The position numbers were made by a program, and so were the translations under genes. The notes beneath the pieces were generated by a model, which was given only the letters and a program-made list of their open reading frames with translations, had not been told where the DNA came from and searched no databases. A DNA stretch of 64,000 nucleotides from Isoetes taiwanensis (lineage: Eukaryota; Streptophyta; Lycopodiopsida; Isoetales; Isoetaceae), in NCBI GenBank assembly GCA_021234155.1, contig JAJEKV010000472.1, positions 1 through 64,000 of the forward strand, in the 5' to 3' direction. Positions 42,670 to 56,440 of the stretch are shown one piece after another. The number at the start of each line of letters is the position of its first letter. Positions within the stretch are counted from its first letter, which is position 1.

Positions 42670-45600
42670 ATTACAAGCGGAATTGAATATTAGTAGCTAA
42701 TTTATAAGATGTTTTCAATAAGTATTGAAATATCAATGTGCATGTGCATTCAACTCCAGCCCGAGCACAAGAATTCACGAACACCAATATAAGAATAGAT
42801 TTATTCAAGTGCCTGTTTAACTCCAAATTGAGTATAAACTTACTCCTACTTCTAACTTACAAATAAGCCAGAGACTACACAGCATTTTAAGCCTTCTATG
42901 CCAGCTTAACTTTTGTCCTTCACGAGTAATGTGAATAATCAGATATAGTGATCCCATATGCATATGCATGTACTCAGTTACCATTGATAGGTGAGGTGGC
43001 TTTCTGCAGGCTCGCATAAACAATATTACTGTCACAACAACGCTACAGGATATATTTCCAAATTTCATCACCTCATTCATCCTACAGAAACAATTTCCCG
43101 CTTAACTTGCAACAGCAGCAACGGTTGCATGAAATGCAAAAACAAACCCCAACATCTACGTCCTTTAGACTTAGAATATATATTCACTATAATGAGAACG
43201 CTTACCATTTGGGTGACCTAAACGGCTGCAACATCAACGAAAGGCATTGTTTGTCAGAGAGAATTTTAGTGGTTACACAAACATATAAGATAAAATGAAA
43301 TATGTCAAGAAAATTATGTTTTTGAATTATAATTTGTTTATTCCAGATCATCACTTGCTGTTTTGCTAATGTGGTATGACCTAAAAAATGCTCCTTCTTC
43401 TTCTCTTCTGATGAGGACGTTCGTGTACATTTTTAGTTGGATCAACAAAGAGTTGTTCATGTCGCAACCATGTTCGGTCATAGCAGAAGCTCCACACATT
43501 CAAACCGAAGTAGCAGATAACAGAAGAGGGAGAGATTGGCTCCCTTTTACCATTTAAACTAGCTTTATTCATCAAGATTTAGGTCCCAATTCTTTATTTT
43601 CATCTCCCAAATCCTTTCGAAGCATTCTTCTACTAATTCTGCAGTGCAAACTTATTATTCCTTTGGGCGTGGTACTCAATCAGGTGTTTGCCTCAAGGTG
43701 TGCCTGTAGTTATGGGCTCATACAAGAAAAGCAATAGGTGGCCTCTTAACAGTCTCTCAGAAAAGATTCAAAAGAAGATTTAGGGGATTCTGGTAGGGAT
43801 CTTTTAATGTTTATACAGTGTTGTAACCTTTGGCAAACAATTTTAGCACCTCTCACATATGATAATATGATTGTTGCAATGAATTTACGTTGCAATACTA
43901 TAAACATTGACATTTTCTTTCAAATTTTGTACAAATCAATTTCAAGAGGAGGAAATAGCTTACTTTCTAAACTAGGTAGTTGAAATTCCTAGCAAACATT
44001 CCCTTTTTCTCAACCCACCCTACAGACAACGGGATTGAAAAGAGAAATGTTCGCGGCGGCTCCAACTATTGTAATATAGTTTCAAGAGAAATACATCCAT
44101 AATAGATTTATTCAACACCAAAGCTAAGATTCAGCTTCTAGTCCAAACTCAGCCACGATCCTGAGCAGTACTGCTGCTACTGGCCCGAGCACCACCTCGC
44201 TCAATCACTGCATGCACTCAAAGGGGTTAGTCCTCGTGAGTAAGTGGGGATCCCATAGCTGCCTCTGCAGATATGAATAGAATAGAATAGAATAGATTTT
44301 TTAGATATGGAAACACTCTAGAATCTTGGATAACAAGAACAACTCAAAGACACAAGAACCTACGGTGCAATGCTAGACGATGACAATAAAGTAAACATCA
44401 TGAACATCCAGAGCAAAGAACATAACCAAAGTACCAAACCATCATAAACGAACTCTAGTACAATGGGTAGCTCAGCCAGCCTACATACAGGCCCCGTTAG
44501 CAGGATAATGCTAAGCCAGCTTATATTCCAAGCCCTATAGCGAGGTGGTGGGGTGAACCTCGTATGCGCATACCCTCTCAGCCCACATCTGGAACTGGAG
44601 GACGTCTTACCATGGGAGTCTACAAGAATTGACGTGCATCTGCAATAGGAAGCTACGCCTGTGAGGAAGTCACGCCCAGTGTCACAGATTACAAGAACAA
44701 CATAGAGCACAGATGACATAGAATGCCCGAAACAACCCAGACCACAGAACCTGGAAGGCCGACCCCGGAGGATCCAAGTACATATAAAATATCAAGAACA
44801 ACAATGGGACAATGCAAGACCATGACATGTGTTTTCATTGGACAATTATTAAACATGTACCTAGACCTTGCTGTTGCCAAGGTGGCCCATACAACCTTAC
44901 CATGTCGAAGTAGCAAGTTCGGTGATGAAACCCAATAGCAAACAAACATATTGATGTAGCATGCTCGAATAATTACTACAAGGTCGGTGCAAACTCCAAA
45001 ACATTATTTAATTCAGGCCCCATAGCTATGGTTTTTAGAATTTTAATATGAAAAGCCACTTCCTTAATTATGCATCCAAACTGGAGTCTCCAGACTTACC
45101 CTTTCCCAGCTTAAAATCCATAAGAACTCCTGGCCGCAATTGCCTAAAATTCCTCTCAAGCAATCCCCAGGCTAGCCCCATCTCTAGGAGCCAAAATTGT
45201 TACTGTCCCAAACTCCTTAGAATTATGCGCATTCTTTTACCTTTAATTAGCAATTAGTTCACACAATATTCTCTTTTATAATTAACTAAGCTAAATAACA
45301 ATTCGTGTTCATGCCCATCATATAGAATAGCTTTGAAGCAAAATTCTCCACGACGACTGATCTCATGCAAAGTAACTAGGCCCTATTCTCAATGGTTTAT
45401 ATCAACCTTTTTAATTTGGGATTATCCGGTATGGCCAAAAAAGTTTTTGGAATTTTGTTTTAAGTGATTTCCTATGATTTTGAGGTATTCTGGCCGCCGG
45501 AAAAACTTACTGATTTACAAAAATCGTAGAGAATTCTATTAGTCATTATTTTCCTTCTTCGATTTCCACTCTTATCTGTTCGAAAGGCCAACACAGATGG

Positions 45601-46432
45601 TTTTAGGTTTTTAAGAGGGAAAAATAGTCTTCTGGAGCTTTCACCTGCAGCATGAGCTGGAGCCTTCACTTGGAGCCTGGAGCCGCAAGGGCATCAAGAG
45701 GTAGCAAAATCTGTATTTGCAAAGGGGGCTTCAACCACCAAAATAGTTTGCTGATGGATATACAGAAAAAATGGAGGTTCTGGCATAAAACAGTGCTTAT
45801 TGAAGCTGCAAAAATGGTATATGGATTTTATTTCTTCTTTTCTTTGTTGAGCGTGGGCTCTGATCTAATACAGCGGATCTAATACAGCGGCTAATATCTT
45901 CGCTCCATCACATCGGAAGGCCTTTGTTATGGCACATTTAGGATTTATGTCTTTAGGGCTCTTGCAGAAGAGGTGATCGGATTCCTTGACATGGCAGATC
46001 TTTAGAATGGGCCTGCGGCATCTAAATCTTTTGATTCGCAGAGTAGCCCTAATGGCTTTAGCTTCAAGGAGATCCATGTAGGTTAACAATCCAAAACCTG
46101 CAGCTCGCATCAAGAATCTTATTCCGGCCCCAAATCAGAGAGTCTCGGTCATTTTCCTTAAACAAGTCTCTGCGTTTTTTTCCGCATGAGAGGGTCTCGG
46201 TCATTTTTTTCTTAAAAAGTCTTTACGTTTTTCTTTATGATCTTGGCTTCCTTAAAAAGAGTCTCGTTTTTTTCCTTATGATCTTGATGTTATGCATGTG
46301 GCCATGTCATAGCCACTACCGTGCAAAAATCCAAAGACATATTGCAAAAGGATGGTCATACTATGGCCATGTCCTCCCCCAATATGGTATCTATATATTT
46401 TTGTTTCAACCTGTCTTGCTCCAGATATCCCA
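42670..46432. other. Host intergenic region
   Basis: No convincing gene. It contains a copy of the GAGAAATGTTCGCGGCGGC motif (44042-44060) and an AATAG microsatellite (about 44275-44296). Reverse-strand open frames at 44360-44949 are hydrophobic but match no family that I know. Confidence 0.4.
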
Positions 46433-47157
46433 TTTCACAATGTTCACATCTTTGCCGAGTGGACATAATGTGTTTTGCCGAATCGAAAAGCACATAAAGG
46501 CGAGGGAACGGGGGCGGGATGCACAAGAATCTAAGAGGTACTGACTCTGATTATGAATTATGGGGAAGTTTGGACCAGGATGCAGATAACAAAGACAACT
46601 TCTTATGTAAGTATTTACATGCTATCCGATCCTCAGTTGTGCAGTGTTAGTGGGTAGTTAATTGAACCATTCTTCATATATATAGTGCCCAAGAGTTTGC
46701 ATTAAAATGAAGCCACCTTTGATTATGTAATGGAACCTTCATAGCAGCTCCAAACATATAGTGCAAGAGAATTTTTGTATTGGCGGATGAATTCAAATGC
46801 AAAACTTCATTGTTTTACTGTTCACAATGTTCACATCTTGCCAAGCAAACATAATGTGTTTGCCAGAATTGAAGCACATAAAAGGCGAGGAAGCAGGAGT
46901 AGGGTGTAAGAATCTAAGAGGTATTGTCTCTAATTATGAAGTATGAGGAAGTTTGGATTAGGATGCAGATAACAAAGACATACTTCTAATGTAAGTATTT
47001 ACATGCTGTCCGATCCTCAGTTGTGCAGTGTTAGTGGCAGTTAGTTGAATCATTCTTTACATATATAGTGCCCAAGAGTTTGCATTAGAATGAAGCCAAA
47101 CATATAGTGCAAGAGAATTTTTGTATTGGCGGATGAATTCAAATGCAAAACTTCATT
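46433..47157. repeat. Imperfect tandem duplication, ~390-bp unit
   Basis: 46433-46815 and 46822-47157 share several blocks in the same order: CACAATGTTCACATCTT, CTAAGAGGTA, GATGCAGATAACAAAGACA, GTAAGTATTTACATGCT, CCGATCCTCAGTTGTGCAG, CCCAAGAGTTTGCATT and AGTGCAAGAGAATTTTTG. The second copy lacks about 45 bp present in the first. Confidence 0.85.
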
Positions 47158-47647
47158 GATTTCTCAGAAGAAACAAAGAGTTGATTAAAACTAGGATTTC
47201 ATTTTCTATCAGGTAAATGTATATTCCATCACTTTTGCTCGGTTTATGCTATGAATCATTGTAACTAGGTCCCCTTATTGCTCTTGGCTGTAGATAGACA
47301 CAAGTTTTGGGCTTTAATGTAGATAGACACAAGTTTGGTCTTAGAGGAGAAGAACAAGCAAAAGCAAGAGCGATAAACAGAGAAAAATGCAGCCTATGGT
47401 ACAGATGGCAGATATAAGGAAATATTTTGGATCAAGTGCCTCCTAATGGTGTCCACAAGTTGTCTCTTCTCGGCCAATAGCTTTCTCATTTTCATCTGCA
47501 TCCAAGATTTAAAAATTACACAATTGCTACTAGGAATTAGAAATGCTTATTTGAACTATTGGACTTTTGTAAAATGTCTGCATCAATTAAGGACTACACA
47601 ACAATGATAATATAGCCCAAAGTTTGACATCAACCAACAATGATAAT

Positions 47648-48107
47648 ACTATCTATCTATCTATAAGTCAAAATTTTTGACATCAACTAGAGAGGATCAA
47701 AAGACCCTCTAGCTCAAAATTTGGCATCAACTAACAATGATAATATAACTCAGAATTTTGTCATCAACTAGAGAGGATGAAAAAGTTAGAGAGGATCAAA
47801 AGACCCTCTAGCTCAAAATTTGGCATCAACCAACAATGATAATATAACTTAGAATTTTGACATCAACTAGAGAGGATGAAAAAGTTCTTACGGTTAAGAT
47901 ATTCATTTTCTTTATAAAATTTGTTGTTTGTAGATTTAATTTTTGTAAAGTTTTATTAGACAGCTTTAAAACATGCTAATGCAAACACATTTTACATCTA
48001 TAGATTATGGTCACAATAATTTAATGCCAGTGGCCTGGCACTCCCCTTCTTTTCAAGATTATCATACAAAATACCAATGGAACTCTTGCAATTTAAGCAC
48101 AAAGATA

Positions 48108-48138
<31 letters not shown>

Positions 48139-48479
48139 AGAAGACATAAATTTTACAAATATAACGAATACATTTAACCTTCCTTTTTCTTACAAAAGGA
48201 TTAAGAAAGGACAGTCCAATGCATAGTGAAATGCTTGACTTCACCTCTCTTCTTTTTCCAACTTATGCCCAAAAAATTATATTGCTAGACCAATTGAACT
48301 CTTGCAATTTAAGCACAAATATAGAGGGGACAAAATATGCACAAATATAAAAAAGACACTTTTCCTTTCTTTTTCATACGGAGGGATTAAATAAGAACGA
48401 TCCAATGCATAGCAAAATGCTTGATTTTACCTCTTTTTTTTTCCAACTTATGCCCAGCAACGCTGGGCACCATAACTAG
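47648..48479 (+). mobile_element. Probable non-autonomous Helitron (3' end secure, 5' end uncertain)
   Basis: The 3' end has the hairpin GCCCAGC-AAC-GCTGGGC, a 7-base spacer, then CTAG at 48476-48479 followed by T, the standard Helitron terminus. A possible 5' end beginning TCTATC lies near 47652. Inside are two imperfect ~110-bp tandem repeats (47685-47890), a GATAA microsatellite (48104-48137) and a duplicated 3' subregion (about 48068-48265 and 48293-48460). No Rep/helicase coding was seen. Confidence 0.6.
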
Positions 48480-50027
48480 TTCTTATTAATTCGTATTTTA
48501 ACAACAAAAGTTATCAACAATGTTAACAAAAGGAAACACAAGGAACGAAAATCTATATATAGTACTAAAGCCAAAATAAAATGATAGTTTGTGCGCGATC
48601 TTGATCATTGGATGTCTTTTAATTTATTTTAATCCCTTGATTTAATAATTTGTCTGTGCATATCTTGCCCGTGCGATTTTGTTACGTCTGAAAATGTTTA
48701 GGCTGTTAGATCACGAGCGCTGGCGTTGATTCCGCCAAAACAGTTTTGTAGTAGGCTTGATGGATTGATACTAGCGCGAATAGTGATTATGCTAAAGCAG
48801 CTTTGTGGTAGGCTTTGGCGGATTATTAATGTATTATGTGGCATCCAATTTACTTGCTCTTTTTTTCCCCCCATTCTGGCACCAGTGTTAACGCACTTAG
48901 TTTTTTCCAGCTCTCCATGCCATAATAGTATGCAGGGCTCTCATCCTGGTCGGAACCTCTACAGATGCTACCGGAGCAAAGCTTAACCCTGCCGACATAA
49001 TGGTGATGGTGGATCCGTTTTTTTTTTTTTTTTTTTTATCATCTGCATTTTATTTTAGGTAAGATAAATGTGGCATTCTTAGAAAGACATCGTCTACAAC
49101 TTTTACTGGGTATCTCTGTGCAATTTTGCCTTGATTTTATGCAGTATATTTGTCATAGCATGCCGGAACCTTGGGCTTCGAAATTGTCATTCGTCAGTGC
49201 TCACGTCATCTGGAGTTCTTTCATGGCTCTATCAGAGGCTCATACCGAGACTTTATATGTGGCAAGATGCAAAACTATATGCTTTGCTTGGTGGAATATT
49301 TTGTGTCTTTATATTTAGTCCTGGAAATATGAGGTATGTCAAATCCTCCGGATCTTCAAAACTTTGCCTTTCAAGAATAAAGAGGCCATAACTTAGCCAC
49401 TTAGATGCAAATTAGTAGATGATCAATAATGCATGTTTTTTTGTTTCCAGGTTAATCGAATCTTCCCTTTGATTCTCAAACAGTTCTCCTTTCAAATAAG
49501 TAACTTTTTGTTATACCACACTGCTTTTGATGATTCCTGATTGATTCTTGGCTCATAACTTTTTATTGGTTCTGGAAGTGACAAATCAGCTGCTTACATG
49601 GTGTCTAGCCTCTCCTTGTCTTTGTGAAAAGAATTTTTGAATAGGTACCAAAGACTAGCAATCTGTGTCTACTCATCATCACTACCTCTTTAGGATACAA
49701 GCATTCAGACAATGATTGCCAAGCCCGACAAAATGAATATGAATATGTATTTCCCATGTATCATAGCATCGTAAAGCAATTCTCATTTTGTTGCAAATAG
49801 TCATGTTTCCATGCCAAGTCTACTTGATAGGTAAGTAGCCATGATTCTGCTTCGAAAGATGAAGAATTGCAACTATGAAGATGATGCACTGGAAGATGTA
49901 TTTTTTGGGAACAAGCACTAAATGTTTTGCATATAAGCAAATTCCTGGTTATTCTTGTGCCTTATGCCTTATGCCTACAGGTATAGTGGTTGCATGCTAG
50001 CCAGCTATTTGTTTTAAACTTGCTAGC
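48480..50027. other. Host region with a possible membrane-protein exon
   Basis: At 49131-49342 a frame reads SWLYQRLIPRLYMWQDAKLY and LLGGIFCVFIFSPGNMR, followed by a GTATGT donor. It looks like part of a membrane protein, but I cannot name the family and see no partner exons. A poly-T run of about 20 lies near 49019. The rest shows nothing recognisable. Confidence 0.3.
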
Positions 50028-51173
50028 TGTAACACACCTAGGGGGTTGAGGGATAAGTAAATAATTTTTATTCTTAACCTCAGGTCAGGAATATTTAAAA
50101 GAATTGCAACAGTTGGAAACAAATTGAATACATGTGTCTATACTAAGGTACGATAGATATCTGAGGAAAATAGAGGTAATATCTGAACTAGAATAGCAGA
50201 TCTATGATTAGAGGAGATAAACTAGATAAGAATTTGTAAGAATAGAAAGATATTCTCTATTATTGGAAAGGAGAGGATATTGTTCTAATTTTAGAAAAGG
50301 CAGATAGTATTAAAAAAAGGGCAAAATTTAAAACATGATAACTCGGCGAGCGATTATCAGAATGGAGCGATCTTAAGCATTCTGGAAAGCCCTCGGAATC
50401 TAGTTTCAGAATTGAGTTGGCACCTCTCGTGATTTCTTACGGTTATAGAGATATCGCAGAAAAGGTGGACAGGGGTCAGATAAGACTGCACGTGGAAGAT
50501 CCTTTGGTGGGTAGCCGGAGCCAGATCTTTGGAGTTTCTGTTGGTTTGGAGTTATCTTTTCTTTTGTTTAGTAGTTTGTTGAAAAGCTTACATGTATTAT
50601 TTTGTTATTGATTATTTGTGTTTGTGTTTGCAAATATAATAAAATATTAAAGAATGAATCTGTATGAAAGAACACGCCCCTTTGTCGTTGCCGAAGGGCT
50701 AGGCGGTAAAGCAACGTGCATACCAGGTGATTGGTATGTGGACGTATAGTCGTGTCCGAAACGATATACATGTGAACCCGGGTGAGGGATTGATCATCCC
50801 TGAATCACAGTAAGTTATAAGAAGATGTTCTATGTGTGACTAACATTTGTGTGCCTATTGTCTGTGTGACTAACGATTTGTTTTAGGATAAGGTAATGGT
50901 TTACCCACTTAGTCCTTCCCTGGACTAACCCCCACCACTTCTTTCTTATTTCTTACAGATTAATTTGGTAGCTTCGTGACTGTCGAGTAAGGGGAACAGA
51001 GTGATAGTAGAGATGTTGTCATGCGTAGATTCCGATGTACTTTGAGTTGTAACTGAGTTTATGAATTACAGATCCTTGTTACAGAATTTTTATAAAGAAA
51101 GATATTAATTATTTGAGTTCCATAATTCTCTCTTGTTTGATTTCAAGTGTTTTAACGCTCTAGGAGCGTTTCA
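50028..51173. mobile_element. Solo LTR (1,146 bp)
   Basis: Starts TGTAACACACCTAGGGGG and ends GGAGCGTTTCA, with a 5-bp flanking duplication CTAGC (50023-50027 and 51174-51178). No internal coding, PBS or polypurine tract. TG...CA termini plus TSD indicate a solo LTR left by recombination, or possibly a TRIM element. It is unrelated to the LTRs at 2365 and 37723. Confidence 0.85.
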
Positions 51174-51178
51174 CTAGC

Positions 51179-53877
51179 TATTTGTTTACAAAGTAATAAA
51201 TCTTAGAGTCTATGGGCATAAATATGTTACTTCACTTGGCATGCAGCACCTCCATTTTTAGATCAGATAGTTATTAGCTTGCTTTGAAGTGATAAGCTCT
51301 GACAAGAGATTGTGGCTGCATGCGCGTAGCTACCTATTGTATAATAAGACCAACTACTGGTCTGAGGTAAAACTGTTCTTGGCATGCCACTTTTAATAAA
51401 TTTTTCCACTGTCTATTTCAAGGAATTAAAGTGGTCTCAAATAAGATTTTGAAGTAGAGTTTGTTCAAGTCCATGTTTATTTGATGCAAATATGCTTTAT
51501 ATGACCACCTTATTTTTGTTGCAGATTTAACTATTGAAAGGGAATTTGATTTTCTCCCTAGTGCCTTGATACGAATGCTTTCTAAAAGTAGCTACCCTGT
51601 ATTCATGACTTGGGAGTAGAACCAAACGGCTTGCCATGGATATCTCCCAAGGATTTTCTAGAAGTACTTGCTTTTATAAGGATATTGTGATGCGTATCAG
51701 GCAGGATGTTTGGATGATAGGTAATTATGGTTTAGCTAAGGAATAAAACAATCACCTAGAGCGAGAAATTACACCATCCAGGAAGTCCACTAAGCAAAGA
51801 AACAATTTCACCTGTGCTATGATAAGACAGATTAGCAAAAAGTTTCAAAAGCTATTCAGGAGGAATGTTTATTGCAACTCCTTTTCTTGCTTTGCACTTC
51901 ATTTAACTTCTTATAGCCACTTATCTGTCAAAACTTCTCAGATCAACTGCTAAATTGGAGGACTGTTATTTTCCAAATCAGAGTTCTAAAATTTAACAAG
52001 ACCAACCTTGCGCTTCCAGGCTTGCAGTACAGCTACCTTTCTTTTCAGGAATTTAATTGATATGAATAGCAAATGTGACTCAGTTTTGCATGGCACATTA
52101 AGCAAGTGCTGCTCAAGAACACTGTTTCTGACAATGGATAAGGTAATGGGATTCATGCACAAGGGAAGAGGCTTGCGTCTCAAAGCCGACGGTTTGAATT
52201 TCCATGTGGGCAGCAGTTTTATTGCTTGATCAATTGTGGTAAAAAACCAGACCGTAGCTTCTTTTCTGCAAGATTTGTTAATGTTAAAATTAGATGTGCA
52301 CATGTTAGATTACAATAGAAAGAAACAACTAAAAATTAGATGGACAGGAACTGAAGACACATCATAGCAGCTAGATGCTAATTCAGATAGATCCTAAATA
52401 CATGCAGCTCTGCCACAACTTCAAAAGATGCAAAATATGCACTTGGAGTGCTTAAAGAAGTCTCTGCAGAGGTTGCATTGAATTGCCATTCCCAACAAGG
52501 AAAGATGAAGCCTACCATTATTCTAGAAGGTAAACTTGGGATTATTTTTCCAAGAAATAGATGGATGCAGGAGTTAGGATTTACTATTTTCCCAAGTCCT
52601 CTATTATTGTAAGTTGGTGAACTATGCTGCTCTTATAATGTCTGAATAGCTTGCAAAATGTCTGAACCATTTTTAAGTAGCATGTTCTGCAATTTCTTCC
52701 TAACTTACACAAGAATAATTCCTCTTTTGCATTCCATGCAGGATCATGAAAAACGCGTCTCGGAATACGATGGAAGGATCCACAACTATTGAGGTTAAAC
52801 AAACCTAAGTAAGGCTCCTTATCCTCTGTCAATACATCATGCCAAATAGTGTATGATGAAAATTGTGTGGATATCTTAGCATGCTGATTTGCCAACATGG
52901 TTTATTTTGGAAGGTGATCTTTTCGTGTAAAGCTGCATCCACACATGCAAAGCCTGTCAGGAGTCATGTAAACTTACAAGTTGGTGTGTCGCTATGTAGT
53001 TCTGGCTGCTGAAGACATGGTTGCTCCATTCCTATAATGAGATAGGTCAATATCTGTTGGACACACTTCTCGGATGGCATGTACAAGAAATGACACTGTA
53101 TCCTTGCTTTTAGGTGCAAGCAAGAGGATCATCGTGCCTGATGTCCAACATTTCATTATAATATCAATAATATAGATTTATAGTAATTATCAAGTATAAA
53201 GAAGTCGCGATCAGTATGATATCTACAAGAAAATAATACCTTGCCCTTTGACAATCAAGTTTGTCTAATTTATTGTACTTCTGAGAAACGTCCATGAAGA
53301 TTTAGAGCTAAACAATTCAAACTCCCTTTTATCACCTACTGTCAAGGATCTATAAGTTTAGAGCATGCACATAATATCTAAACATTGCTAGCTACAAATA
53401 CATAAAATAATACATTTAGTTAAAGATGTTAAATACTTTAGAATGTTAATCTTAATGTTTGTTAACCTAATCAACGCACCATCAAGGAGTACAAAGCTAT
53501 CTAGTACACCTAAAAAGCCATTGCAGTCCGATGGCACTATTGTTGAAGGATTGAGCTCCTGTGACATGGAACATTCAGTTACTAAGGTAGCAATTTAAAA
53601 GAAGTAAAGGCAGCATAGCTCACGTCTGGTTTACAACGGTTCAAGTCTGATAATAGGTGTTCAAATTTCCTTTTTATGGCTACTAAAAGGAGGTGGATGG
53701 CAACTTTTGTTACTTCTCTTCTTTTATCAGACACCCTCATAATCATTATTCCATATTCTTTACTAGGCAACACTGACCTTTTCAGGAGGATATGCAATCC
53801 GATGTGTTGATTAAATTGTGTTCTTCTGGAGAAAAATATCACTAGGGATGGCCTAAATTCGGCTACTCAACCTTTGG
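51179..53877. other. Host intergenic region
   Basis: AT-rich, with no recognised gene, RNA or repeat structure. Confidence 0.4.
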
Positions 53878-53985
53878 AGAAAGGAAATTGGTCAGGTCTT
53901 GATGGTTTTCCAGTAGAATGTTTTTAAAAATATTGGGAGTGGATTAGGGATGACATATGTTCATTTTACTTTTATTGGTTTGGTT
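53878..53985 (+). pseudogene. LINE reverse transcriptase scrap
   Basis: One frame reads EKGNWSGLDGFPVECF, a stop, then KYWEWIRDDICSFYF. This matches the conserved plant L1-like block K.PG.DGFP.EFY...W..I..D. The piece is about 35 residues long and decayed. Confidence 0.6.
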
Positions 53986-56440
53986 AAGAAAAAAAAATGA
54001 TTCGACCTTGGGTGATTCTTTGAGAATAGAATGGGGCTCCAAGCCCGCTTTGACAAGTTGCAATTGACTATCGTAGTTTCAGTGGTCCAACCTGAATATA
54101 GAGTTACAAATTGGCAAGTCCTGTAATTACATGGGAGTAGTATCTTAAAAAATGCGTATTATGAGATGATAGTTTTATTTGACATAAACTGCACTTCCCC
54201 TCTATCTATCTATCTATCTATCTATCTAATGCACATGTTTATTTTGTTTGATGTAAATTATGCTCTTTAAACTGTTGCCAAAGCCCCATTATCATTGTGT
54301 TCATCTTTTCCTTAATATAGAATCACACTACGAGCACAGCATCCCCACCCCAACATAACATGTTACTAAAAGCAAGAACGCGCAATGTTACTAGTTTTTT
54401 ATTAAAACCTTTTTTTCCAACAGCATTTGCAAACGTAATTGTTGAAGTTATTCAAGACTAAATTGATATGGTATTTGTATTTTAGTGTCGGCAATTTGTT
54501 CGATACTCTCAGGGGTTTCAGGTCATGTATGACATGTTGACTCCATTGCCTCTAGATTGCTAATTAGATCCTTTACTAAATTAAGCTCAACTTCATGAGC
54601 TCCTAATCTCGCTTGCATTGTGGGGGTGTATGGGATCTCTTCTTTGAGTACCAATGGATATAGATCATGGTTGGTCCTATCTTTGAGAGAGTGCATGTGA
54701 GACGGCAGATGTTGTGGAACACGCTATGCTAAACCATTCTCTTATGTCGAGTGTAGCTGATTTTCATACATTCTGTAGTGATAGCTTTGGAGACCCGAGC
54801 TGATCAACGATGAAGGGTGCCATAACACTCCCATAAAGATGGATGATATGAGTGGTAGGTGAAAGTAGTAGTATGTGTAAAGGTATCCTTCTAAGTTTTC
54901 TTTAAAACATGCTTCAATGGAATATCAATATGCTAGAGTAAGGGCGGGACTATGGGCTATGCCCTTGAAATGTGCATCATAAGATATCGAATTCTTGAAG
55001 CGGGTATTATGTGCTAAAGGTATAACAAGCTCTTTAGGGTAAGAGCACACCTATGAAAAGCGAGTAGGTTTAAAGCGGGTTAAATTGTTTTTGGGTGAAA
55101 AATATGATAGCCATTGGATTGGTTTTTTTTACTTCAATGGTTCTATATGCGGCTGAAGATCGTGTTTCTATTTGTGGCATTTGCAGCGTGCTTAAGAGAA
55201 GCCTGCAAATCTAGAAACAGGATTGTTTGCCTGAATTGACCCATTTCGCAAGCAAGCATGGCCGATTGTGTGAGACCGGGTGGTTTCACTTGCAGGGCAG
55301 CGATGATATGGGCATGGCAAAATAGAAGTGAATGTCAATTCGAAGCTTCTATTTGATCTGAGCAGGCTGGATCAGGGAAGAGAGTGGATCGAACAAAATA
55401 GAACTGCCAGACCCTTCGAAAGAGAGCAGGGCGGGCTAGATCAGGGAAGAGAGCAATGCAGGGAAGAGAGCTGTGAGTTTCATTTGGCATCCTTGCTTTG
55501 AATGTGAAGCTTCGGTGCCATAGGTAGGCTTTGACGAATTGGAAGCTTTATTGCTTTGAATCTGAAGCTTTGATGCCATGGCATGGCAGAACACTGCACC
55601 ACCATTCTGATTGGAACTGCCACGTTGAGGTCGTGCCACCTGTACGGCAGCTAAACCCACTACATTAAACCATAAGGGGAGAAAGCCAAATCCAACGGCT
55701 CCTATTCTTTTTTAATTTCTTTTTCCAAACTCATTAAGAGTTCAAGACCCATTTTAGAGTCGAAGTTTACATAGTAACGTGGCACCATGCAAAAAAAAGT
55801 TATCTTTTAATAGTAAAATGCGTTCATATAAAGTGCCTGCCGTGAGCATTAAGGTTTGGGCAACTTCGCAACAACTAAAGAAAAGTTTTGGGATTACAAG
55901 GCTTTGAGTTAAAGAGACATCGGCTAACCTACATGTTGCATTCAGTGAAATCTGTAGTTAGAAAATTAGAAAATTAGCAGATGCACTGCTTCCACGTACC
56001 TTTGCATTTATTCCTCATATTTGCCTCAAATTTACAAACCACCAACAACTGTGCATGGCCAACTTAGAGACAATGTAATTACTTAATATACTATCAGCTT
56101 TAAAACCATGGCATAGCATGATGTCAAAATTTTCATCGAACACGATCATAGATCGAGTACACAGCCCTCACCAACTTGAGTTGAACCTCTGGAAGGACCG
56201 ACTATGACAACATTGGTCAGATAATAGCATATAACTTCCTCTCGGGTCAAAAAAATTGATACATTTCCTCAAATTCAACGCCCAATTTGATGAAGTCAGC
56301 TGTGGAAGATAAGCATTATTGCTGATAGAATAGGAATGGACACCAAGTTGGACTGTAGCAGATGCCAAATGTACAACACCTTTGAAGTTTAAAGTCACTG
56401 GCTGGGGCACTGGCTCAAAGAGGATAGTGGTAACACATCC
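53986..56440. other. Host intergenic region with CTAT microsatellite
   Basis: Holds a CTAT microsatellite at 54201-54228. No gene recognised; reverse frames near 55436-55660 and 56168-56410 match nothing known to me. The right part is 3' flank of the WD40 gene. Confidence 0.4.

Noticed and set aside
44360-44949. Reverse-strand hydrophobic frames considered as a membrane-protein gene
   Set aside because: No recognisable family, no splice logic between the two frames, and composition looks like translated non-coding DNA.
47685-48137. Repeats considered as a CRISPR array or satellite
   Set aside because: There are only two long imperfect copies plus a GATAA microsatellite, in a plant nuclear context; no spacer-repeat pattern.
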